Position numbers and translations under genes: made by a program. A stretch of 64,000 nt of DNA from positions 2,320,901 to 2,384,900 of the forward strand of contig NC_134939.1 in NCBI RefSeq assembly GCF_051020765.1, given 5' to 3'. Positions 36,301 to 48,300 of the stretch are shown one piece after another. Numbering within the stretch: position 1 is the stretch's first letter; every line of letters starts with the position of its first letter. The notes beneath the pieces are model-generated. The model was given only the letters and a program-made list of their open reading frames with translations. It did not search any database and had not been told where the DNA came from. This DNA comes from Lasioglossum baleicum. Lineage: Eukaryota > Arthropoda > Insecta > Hymenoptera > Halictidae.

Positions 36301-39300
36301 TCCAAAAAATATACGAATGTCGGAAAGCTTAGGGAAACAAAGCACAAATTAGGACGACAAGAAGGGTTGGTCAAAATTAGAGGGGCCGAAAAAGAAGAAT
36401 ATAAATTAGAAACTAAAGAGTGTACGTACCGAAATTCTAAAAACGCTGAAAGAAGAAGAAATCAAACTGGAACGTTCAAAAAGAGGAATAAAGATCGCAA
36501 AGCCAAGAGAAACAGTACATAAATTAGAAATTAGTGTGCATAAAAAACGGAAACTGCACGTTAGAGAGCGAAAGAGGAAAAACGCAAACTACAAAGTTTT
36601 CAACGTAGAATAAAAGTCACAAGGCCAAGAGGAAGAGAACGTAAATTAGAAACTCAAAAGCGTACAAATCAAAACTTCGAAAAACGTGTGAACGTGAAAC
36701 GTGAAAGAGCTATACATTAAACAGCGAGAGAAGAAATGTGCAAACTGGGGCGTCGAAAAGGAGCTAAAAGTCACAGGACTAAAAGAAAGAGAATATATAA
36801 TAAATTAAAAGTGAACAAATCGAAAGTTTGGAAAACCGTGTGAATTAGAAGCGTCGAAAGAAAAAGAGCTAGAAATTCGAGCGAGAGCAGAAGAGCGCGA
36901 ACTATTAGGTTGGCAAGAAAGTAATTTCGGTATTTTTAGGTAAAATAAAATCCAATTTTTTATCAAAGCAATGAACTTTGATCAATAAAATATTTTCCAT
37001 TTTGTTCTATGATCTTTTGCCATCTTTCTGGTAGCTTCATAATTCCGCGCTCATAAAACTTCTGATCCTTGTCGGTGAAAAACTGATCCAAGTGCGATTT
37101 CAGATCATCATCATTAGTGAATGTTTTACCATTCAAAGAGTTTTATATATGGTGGATGTGACATGACTTCCCAACCAAGCTCCAATAACTTTTCACGTGT
37201 TACCAAATATGTGTGCGGCCTAACGTTATCATAGTGGAACACGATTCCTTTGCGATTTTCCAATTCTGGCCGTTTTTCTATGATTGCTATGTCCAGTTTT
37301 GTTAGTTGTCGACAATAAACATCTGAATTGATGGTTTGGTTCCTTGGGAGCAGCTCAAAATACGCAATACCTTTGTAATCCCAGCAAATTGACAACATGA
37401 TCTTCTTTTGGTGCAATTCAGCTTTCGGTGTGGTTTGGGCTGATTCATCACGCTTGGACCATGATCGTTTTCGAGTTGTGTTATTGTAAACAACCCATTT
37501 CTCATCACCAGTGATGATTCGCTGCAGAGAAGGGTCGACTTCATTTCGTTTGAGATGCATATCCCATATGTTGATGCGTTGAGTTAAGTAAATTGCTTTC
37601 AATTCGTTTGGAACCCAAATATCGAGCTTCTTAACGATTCCGAGACTTTTTAAACGATATTCTATAGTTGTATGCGAGACATTTAACCTGTCTGCAATCT
37701 CTCGGACAGTTATATGACGATCCGATTCGATAATGGCTTTCATTTGGTCATCATCAACTTCAGATAGTCGACCAGAACGTTGGTCGTCTTCAAGTGAGAA
37801 ATTTTCAGAACGGAATTTTTTAAACCAATTCTGGCACATACGTTCTGTTAAACAATCCACACCATAAACTTCACATATATCTTTGTGAGCCTCGGCAGCT
37901 TTTTTACCTTTACGGAAATAAAAAAGCAATATGTGCCTATAATGTTCGTTTTTGCACTCCATGTTCAAATTGACACAGAACTAACAATTTTAATCAAAAT
38001 TACGTGTAATTTGCTTCAAAAGTAACCTAAAAGATGCAGTTATGAAATGTCAGAAAGAAAACAAACGCAACGTTAACAGAAGTCAATCAAACAAAACATG
38101 ACGCCATCTATTAGCGAAAACCGAAATTACTTTGTTGCCAATCCAATAGAACGTCGAAAGGGAGTTAAAAATTGCCGGACCCTTGAGAATATGTATAACT
38201 AGCAAGGTGAAAGTCTCGGAGAATCAGAAATTCAAAAAATATATGGGACTATAACAAAATTCCGAAAAAGTCGGAAGCGGAAGAGTGTCCCCTGGACGGG
38301 GACTTGAAAAAGAAACGAAATTTCGTTGGATTCGAAACTCTGGGATTAATGAAAAGGTTGAATTTCCGAAGTAAAAGGAACAGGTTTCCGAATGTCGAGA
38401 TTATTTGCTCCGCAAAGAATTGTTGAGGAGGAAAAGTTGGCATGATAAATTGGCGGTCGGCGAGTGTGGATCTCGCGACGGTCGAAAAGTTGCGATTTAT
38501 TGGATTGCCGCGCGCGCCGCCGAGAGAATTATTAAACAAAAGGGGAGCTGATGGACTGTTAATATCGCGATGGGGGCTGGTGTCGGCGTCGGCTGCTTAT
38601 TACGGTGGATATTAAAAGTTCGGCGTCGTCGTGGAGAGCCCGCGACGTAATATACAAGCAGAACCAGCTGAAAACGGCCGGTCCGCTTCGTATTTCAGGG
38701 ATTAATCGGGAACACCGTGTGCTCTCCTGGCTGCAATCGTTGCACGCTGCACCGCCCGGCACGCTTCTAATTAATAATTGTTGCGCGTACGCCGCGCCGG
38801 TCCCGGGCGTCGCGCTGCGCGGACCCCCGTTGTCCTTTTTATTACGCTCCAGATGTAATTATTACGATTATCGTTGCCATCCCCCGTTCCTTAATTAGTC
38901 TCATCGCCGGAGACCGCGGCAGCCATAAGTAACATTCGCTTCTTCGCGATAATATCCACTCGACCTCCGTTTCCACGCACCCGACACCCTTTGTCGCCCG
39001 GTGCATCCTATTCAGTTGCATCTCCGCCACGCTTTTTAATGCCGATTTTAACATCGTCCCTAATCCCCAGAAACGCACTGTGCTTTCAAACGGACGCCTG
39101 AACGCGGAAAATTCTACGTTTCCGGTGCATATAGTTCACTCGAGTTTTTAAATCCCCAAAGGCCCTTCACCCTTCATCCTACAACCTTATTCTTACCGAC
39201 ATCGTCTGCATACTGGGTCGCCTAAGTTACTGCAAAATCTTTTTGCAAGTGCTTGCGGTTCAAAACGTACCATAACATTTTTCTATGCTCTTCCACGTTT

Positions 39301-42300
39301 GCGGAATAGCGTCCAATTATATATTCGTTGCCTCGTATTACTTCATATAATTTCCTTTAAACAAAATCAAATTTCAAGCGAAGTATGCAAAGAATGAAAG
39401 TTAATTTAAAAATTCTTACCTCCATGCAGCATATACACGAAGTAACGGAGTTGCGTTCGCGTGACTTCTTTTCGAGCGCAACTGTCTCCCTTTTCGAGAT
39501 TATCTCGGGATGATTTTTGAACCGGAAGCATCGGGGCTTCTTAATACAACCCCGGGCAGAATGTTTCCGATCGGAGGCATTGATACGGATTTTAGAGAAA
39601 ACATTCACAATTTAGAAGTATAAAATATTACTTTATGCAGTTGAAACTGATGGGAAATGAAAAGGGGCTTATTGAAGAATGAAAAACAACGAAATAACAT
39701 AAGCTTCCATTTCTTATAACAAAGAAACGAGAAAATAAACAAAATGTTACTCGGAAAAAAGTTCCCGATTAATAGACCAGCTGGGAGAAAGTTTCCGATT
39801 CGATTTACACTGTCCAACATCGTTAAACAATTACTGTTGGATGATTCTTATAGAGTTTTTTGCGCTGATTCCGAATCTGAAAGGTAATACTAAAAGGTAT
39901 CGGATTGTTCTTTACAGCAAAAGATTCTGTAGACTTTCCCGAATACAGTGATATCCAATATTAATACATTATAAATATTTAAACATATTTAAAGAATCGT
40001 TAAAGATGGAGAGACACCACTTTTGCACCAATTGTTGAGGATATTTTTCAGTTTATCTTAAAAAATAATGGTCCAGCGTAAAATCTAACTATATCACGCG
40101 ATAGAGCAGACTTTTATCTTGAGAAACTACCCTTTAAAGTTTACAACGTCGACGTTTTTTCGAACCAAACAGCAAAATATCTTCGCCCGACATGATTTTC
40201 CGCCAGTGGCGCTCGCCATTAGTACGGCCGTTCGCCGCTCCGCATTCCGTCACTGGCGGCAACTCATGTCGGGAGAAGATATTTTGCTTTTTGGTTCGAA
40301 AAAACGTCGACGTTGCAAACTTTAAAGAGTGATTTCTCAAGATAAAAGTCTGCTCTATCGCGTAATACAGTTCTATTTTACGCTGGACCCTTATTTTTTA
40401 ATATAAACTGAAAAATATCCTCAACAATTGAGGCGAAAGTGGTGTCTCTCTATCTTTAACGATTCTTTAAACATGTTTAAACATTCATAATGTATTAATA
40501 TCGGATATCGCTGTATTCGGGAAAGTCTACAGAATCTTTTGCTGCACAGAACAATCCAATATTAGGAAAAAATTAATGGCAGATTCGGAATCAGTGCGAA
40601 AAACTCTATAATAATCATCTAACACTAATTGTCGAACAAATTTGGTGTTGAACAGTATAAATCGAATCGGAAATTTTCTTCCAGCTGTTCTATTACATAA
40701 TCGGGAACTTTTTTCCGTGTAACATTTTGTTTATTTTCTCGTTTCTTTGTTATAAGAAATGGAAGCTTATGTTATTTTGTCGTTTTCCATCGTTTTTCAA
40801 AATTGTGAATGTTTTCTTTAAAATCCGTATCAATGCCTCCGATCGGAAACATTCTGCCAGGGGTTGTAGATGGGCTTCTTAATACTCGCGGTGTGCTCGC
40901 GTAATTGATATGTGCGTTGGAATTAAAAACGACCGGAGAAACAGTTTAAGCTGTAATTGCTTCGCACTGCGTAAAACACGTCGGTGTTCAACAATAGCTT
41001 CGGTGACGCATACTTGCTACGCGCTTCTTTTTAACATGTCTCTGGTGGAGGTAAAGTGTTAATAAATTCCGCGCATGAGCTTCTTGTTTCCGCAAACTGC
41101 CCCCCTCCTCCCCCATATATTGTTCCATTGTAAAGTTTAAGGCAATTCGCACCACGTCGATTTCTCGTTATTAAGTGACCAATGATTTGTTCGCCGCCGT
41201 GGCAATAAACGTGTTTTATGTCGATGCTGTTCCTGTAGTATTTCTCTGTTATTTTCGAAACTTCCTTATCCAGCTTGCAGCGACCCTTCGCCCTATGTTT
41301 ATTACAGTCGATATGTTATACCTTTTAACTGGAAAACCTCGAACATACAATGTGTGTCTGCTGTTAATTAATACTTCTCCGAAAGGAAAATGATGTTTGA
41401 GAACATTTAAATGTTTCAGCTTGCAGTAAGGTTCGGATTAGCACGCTTCGTAATTCTGATTTCGAGTTCACCGGCCACGGTATAATTATTTCCTCGTAAT
41501 TGTGGTTATATTGTATAATGAATTGTTCGATAATGGGATTAATCAGGAACAACACTCGTTATCGATACAATTCCATGAAAGTAGCTTAGTTTAATCAACT
41601 TCTGGATCATATTCGATTTCGCTTCCAGTTACCAGCAGATTTGAACCTTTTGAAAGTCTCCATTGGGGCGTGCTAATCCAAAGCTTGCAATTCTACGTTT
41701 CTATCGAATTCTAGTGTTCAATGTTACTCGAGTATTGCAAGGTAGCGGTTAGTTTGTGTTCGCTTGATCGTGATCGAAAACGGTGCACTGTACTTGGCTG
41801 TGGTTGGACCGCTTTTAAAATGTCAGTAAATCGACTGCTGTACGTTCTGCGAAATACAAATCGCCCGCGTCAATTGCAAGCGGCTGGAGTCACGCGTACG
41901 GAACGCACTCTTAACTCTTCATTTCCGTCTATCTATCTTTTTTCTTTAAATGGTCAAATCTTCGGAAATTGAGAATAACATTATCCTTAAAATCTTGTAA
42001 TATATTCGCTGGGTCTAGCAGCTAATGGAAGACCGCTTTGTCACGCAGAAACGTACTCTGGTGCTCGTTGAAATTTTTAGTTCGCTTCTTACTAAACCTT
42101 TCGCCTCTTTAGCCTCTTTGTTTAATTGGACTTGAGCACGTTTTGCAAAACGGAGATGCAACCTGGTCCTCTTCCAAATTTTTAGTTAATTTCTTAAGCA
42201 TATTCGAACTTTCTCAATTTTAGTCTAGCAGACTAAGATTGGTCCAGCGATCCCACCTACAATTTTTATTGATATTGTGTAGAAAACAATGGTTTTAGGT

Positions 42301-45300
42301 TGAAAGATAACTCCCTAAAATTTAAGTCGCTAATCCTTCGTATAAGGATGATATGAGGGTAAATACTCTTAACTGCATCATTTTTTTTCTCGGTTGTTAA
42401 TTAAGATATTCAGATGAAGAAAAACGAAAATACTCAAACTTACCTTCTTCATATCATACATTTTTTTCACCATTGTGAGCAAATTATTAAGGGTAGAAAA
42501 AAATCATTTACTTTTTTAGGGGTGGGAATTGCAAGCAGCCCTTCGAGTGATGCTTCCAAAAAATTCAAGAACAATGTTCTCTTGCTTATCTAACATATAA
42601 AAAAGTTTCAAGGTGGTCGGATTGGTGGAACATAGTTAAATATTGAAAAACAAATGAGAGAAATTACGTCATTATAATGGTATAATGTACAGTACAGTGT
42701 TTCTCTTACGCATAGACATATAGAGATAGACTGCGCGGCCTGAACGAAGCGCTGAAGCCCACAATGGCGGCGTGCGAGAGAGAGAGAGCATTAGCCGGGG
42801 TCCATAGCGCTCTCTTTCTAATTGATGTGTCGACACATCATATAGAAAGAGAGCGCTATGGACCCCGGCTAATGCTCTCTCTCTCACTCTTTGTACCGCG
42901 CGCCGCCATTGTGGGCTTCAACTCGCCCATAAGACGGCGCAGTCTATCTCTATATGTCTATGCTCTTACGACATATTCAATGTATTATTGATAACATTTG
43001 CGATTAATATGCCTCGAGTGAACTTTCACCCTTATAATATTGTCAGATTCCTTTACATATTCAATATTTAAAATGTTATTATTCCTCATTAATTCCACGA
43101 GATAGCATACTGCCTGGGTTAATTGATAGGTACATGTAAATAATATTACATAAGTAGTATATAGTTTTATATGTGGTTATATTATACATGTACAGGGTGT
43201 CTCAGACCACCCTACCACCCATTTATAATCTAGAAAATATGTTATTTTCAAAAATTCAAAGTGTTTCTTTTATAAATCAGATGCGTTGTATCAAATGGTG
43301 ATATTTTTCATTTCCGGTTTCGGCCGGAAATAGGTGATTGAGACCGGAAGTTACATTTTTCAAATGGAACATGGTATTTTTTACTACGGATTCGAATTTT
43401 ATGCGAAAAAAAACAAGAAACTTTTGTCTGAAACATTTTTTCAAGAAATGTCATTTTATATCCTTTAAGGAACCTTCAAAATGGGTCTTGGCGAAATAAT
43501 GTTTTCACTATCTGTGTAATAATTGATCAAGAAGGGACTTAATATCCTGATAAGAATTGTTAAATCTTTAAAGATTTCTTGAAAATGATCTAAAAGAAGA
43601 TCGAAACGTTGAAATAGAGATTTTGTGAAAATTTGCAAATAGTGTTTATTTTATAATACTTGATCGAACCAGTGCGCCGAAATCACTAAAAGTATCGTTT
43701 TTAATTGTTAATTAGAGTCGTAAGAAACACTGCACTCTATACATTATAACTATATATTATAACCATTATAATGACGTAATTCCATTGTTTTTCAATATTT
43801 AACTATGTTTCACCAATCCGACCACCTTGAAACTTTTTTATATGTTAGATAAGCAAGAGAACATTGTTCTTGAATTATTTGGAAGCATCACTCGAAGGGC
43901 TGCTTGCAATTCCCACCCCTAAAAAAGTAAATGATTTTTTTCTACCCTTAATAATTTGCTCACAATGGTGAAAAAAATGTATGATATGAAGGAGGTAAGT
44001 TTGAGTATTTTCGTTTTTCTTCATCTGAATATCTTAATTAACAACCGAAAAAAAATGATGCAGTTAAGAGTATTTACCCTCATATCATCCTTATACAAAG
44101 GATCAGCGACTTAAAATTTTAGGGGTTATCTCTCAACCTAAAACCATTGTTTTCCACACAATACAGTAAAAATTGTGGGTGGGGCTGCTGGACCAATCTT
44201 AGTCTGCTAGACTAAAATTGAGAAAGTTCGAATATGCGTAAGAAAGTAAATAAAAATTTGGAAGAGGACCAGGTTGCATCTCCGTTTTGCAAAACGTGCT
44301 CAAGTCCAATTAAACAAAGAAGCAAAGAGGCGAAAGGTTGAGTAAGAAGCGAACTAAATATTTCAACGAGGAAGAGAGTACGTCTCTGTGTGACAAAGCG
44401 GTCTTTCATTAGCAAGAGAATGCGCAGAACGCGTAAAACGCGTGGTCTAATGGCAATATAACAAAATTAGAACGGAGTAAAGAGAATTTTCGGATCTCCT
44501 TGCGAACAGCCAGTACAGTGAACGCGTTTCCCGTGAGAACGATCCAGCCTGTTGTAGTTCCGTAGACGAGCAAGTAGCTTTTTACTGTGTATGGCAGAGT
44601 TAATGTCACGCCGCACCGTGTCGTCGTAACAGCGCACCAGACCGCGCTTGTCGTTGATCGAGCACCGGTTAATTGCCTCGCTTAATTACAGGACCGTGCT
44701 AAGGAACTTATTTCTTCCGGAGCGCGATATGGTCTCGCGAGGCCGCCAAACTATTCTTCCTATCGTTTAAACGCAGCTCTCGCGGAGATAGCGAACGAGC
44801 CTCTCGTTTAGATTCAATTCCGAGCAATTTCATATTTCTCCCTCAAAGTGGAAACTTCGATGAAGAATATCTGCTCGGATGATTCCATCGACGCATACGT
44901 TTCCATGCGCTTTAACGAGCTCGGCGTTTCACGCGAACGTCGCGTCGATCCGTATTTCCAAATGATTCTACACGGAAGAAATGAGTTGTCTTTAGGGTCG
45001 TACGGAAGAGGCACGATTGCTACACCTTTGCAACATACAGAAATTCAATTGTCAAGTTTAGGAAGTCTATGAAAAACAAAAATTGTATTCGTGTAGAAAT
45101 CCGCAGTGATAATTGTTCGGAACCGATTCGTTGCAGAGCAGAATTCATTTATCAGTTACAGAAACAATATTTACGCGGTAACGGTGTTGTTGATTTATAA
45201 AAACACGCGATATTGGTTATTCGCTATTCGCGCACTATTCACTCCGGTTAATCCTACATCGTTCATGTGAAGCGCGTTGAACCCCAATGGATTTATTTCA

Positions 45301-48300
45301 TCGAGTCGCTGATAAACGACGCCGATCGGTTGTGTGGCTTTAGCAAACTCTTCTTTTTTAGTAAGTAGTACAATCATTTCAACACAACAGACTTAGACGA
45401 ATTTCCCCTATAAAATCAGGGTGAAACTGAACTAGCTTGGAATCGTGCTTCTTCCCAACGAATTCCTGTCGCTCGTGAAAGATTTCACGAGCGATAAGAA
45501 TCGGATAGCGCATCTTCGTGTTTTAATTAGCAAATTACGCCTTTGAGTGCCGCATCGAATTATACGTGGTGTTCCTAATTAAATTCCTCGAACGTCGACC
45601 ATTTCGTCCAAGTTGACGAAGCGAGGAAAGGTCGCGGAGATACGAGGGCAATGACGAACAGGTTGACGACAGGTTTCCCCGGTTCATCGATGCGTCGGGA
45701 TGCAATTAGAGATCGTACACGGTTGATCGGGCACTCAAAGGGTTAATTAAAGCGTGATCGTGGGTATCGTTTCTAATGCCGTTTGATTCTTCTGTTCCTG
45801 AAACGCGCGTTTCTCTATTAGACGACACCTGTCGATCCGACGAGTTCACGTGCACCAACAAACAATGCATACCGCAACCCTGGGTCTGCGATAGCGACGA
45901 CGACTGCGAGGATGGCAGCGACGAGGCCGACTGCAAGCTGGCCACCTGTAATCCGAAGACCGAATTCGCCTGCTCCGATCATCGTTGCATCACTTCCAAG
46001 TGGAGGTGCGACGGGGACGCTGATTGCCCGAATCGGGCCGACGAAATTGGATGCTTGGTTCGTAAACGATCATTACACTAGGGCTGACACACGGGGCAAG
46101 TTGATAGATTTTACAGTTTTCCATTTCTATGATTTTCCTTGAAAACTGATCACATGCTCTTTAAATCGGAATAACTTCTTTATGAATGGACCAAACGACT
46201 TCACTTTTTTCTGTAAGGCTAGAAGAATTACACTCCTCAAAAGAATTAAGGGATCACTTTTGCGAACCCGAAAAATTGGTCCCACTTTACGTGATCATAA
46301 CTCCGTCAAATATTGCCGTATCGATATCGTTAAACAATGGTTAGGAAGCCTGAAACCACTCGCTCCAGATGCTCTGCTTCAAATTATTGCTATGTTGGTT
46401 TTTCACAGAGTTATAGCGAGATGAAGACAACATTGATGGTTATCAAAGATTTTGTGCAACTTTGGAACATCACACGGGGAGCAACAAATTTTTTTTATAA
46501 ATCGCGTTAATATCATTTGGAAGGGCTATCTTTCCTGTGTAAATTGTGCGGTTATTGCATATTGTGCGACTTTTTTTATTCGAGTTATTCAACATTGAAG
46601 TAAACATGGGCTTTTTAACTTTAACTGGCTCTAGAAAGCGAAAAATGATTGTAGAATCTTGTGCAAAAAAGCAATAGAAAGAGCGTTTCTTTCTCTTCAA
46701 GGCACTCCTTTTGTTTTTTTTCAATTTCATTAACATTTCGATATACCAGGTGTTTCTGAAAATATGCTTAAAAAATGCACAATTTCCATTTTTCCTTTGA
46801 CTCGCTGTATCTCGACGAGAAATGATCGTAATACCATGATCCGAACGTCAGATTGAAGCAGAGATTCTGCCGATTCGATTGAGTACCCCATGAACTCGCT
46901 GCAATAATTTTTTACCTATGGCAGCTGTGTTTGAAGTTAGTGCTTCGCAGCAATTAGCGCGCCACGTACAGCGGCTATTTGGACCAAACTCGATTCAAAA
47001 TCAAAGAACTTTCGATAGAAATGAGATAGAGCGATGAAATTTTATTAATTAAAGCTGAAACTTTGCAGAATATGGGAAAAATAGGGAGATTATAGTACGA
47101 ACGTTTTTTAACGTTGAGAAAAATCGTTAAACATGTAGAATTTCAAGAAAATGTGGTTTCTCTAGTACCACGCGTGGAAAAAATTTCTTTTTAACATGCT
47201 ATGTATCATTTCCCATAGATTTTTTCACGCTGATTTCAAATCTGGTTTCAAAATTTGTCTACAACGTCAGGATTTTGCAAGAAATCGATTTTTGTTAACA
47301 AAACTACCTTATTGTTATTTTTTCCAAACCAGATTTCAAATCAGCGTGAAAAAATCTAATAATAAATAAGATAAAGAATGAGAATTAAAAAAATCGCACA
47401 ATATTCAACAACCACACAATTTACACAGGAAAGATATCCTTTCCAAATGATATTAACGCGATTTATCAAAAAAATTTGTTACTCCCCGTGTAAGGTTCCA
47501 AAATTGCACAAAATTTTTGTTAACGGTCATGTTGTCTTCATCTCGCTATAACTTTGTAAAAAACCAACATAGCAACAATTTTAAACAGAGCTTCTGAGAA
47601 ACTAGAGGTTTCGGGCTTTCAAACTATTGTTTAACGATATCGATATAGCAATTTTTGACGGAGTTATGATCACGTAAAGTGGGACCAATTTTTCGGGTTG
47701 TCACAAGTGATCTCTTAATTCTTTTGAGGAGTGTATAAATCTCTACCAGGAAAAATGATTTCTGTGTAATAAAAAATAAGGAGTATATTCTCTTTGTATA
47801 TTCCATTTTTTAAAGACATGTGCTATCATTTTGTCCCACGATGTATACTATCTCCGGTATGCTTACGGTTATTATCGATATGTAGAATGTAGCTGACGTA
47901 CTAAAATGTATGTTTTCTTCAGCTATTATATCAAAACATAAAGAAGCATATGGTTTTCTATCTTTTTGTCCCTGACTGTACATACATACACACATACTTT
48001 TCTATCTTTTTGTCCCTGACTGTACATACATACACACATACTTTTCTATTTTATATTGTATAACAGGGTGAGTCACCTAACGTTGCCACCTCAAATATCT
48101 TTGTTGTTTTTAAAGATAATGTTTAAAGATAATAAAGGACAAAGTTGAATGGGGGGGGGGTTCAGTGGGGTTCACATGATACCAAAAATATTTTTGTTTA
48201 TTTAAATGGATGCACCCTTTTTTAAACACCTACAATGATAGTTCCTTCCATTAGGAATTCAGTGACTATAATTACCCATGCACGTATAAACTTTCTAAGT

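Noticed and set aside
40119..40340. Two 68-codon genes on opposite strands
   Set aside because: Their similarity comes from the palindrome; each frame is the mirror of the other.
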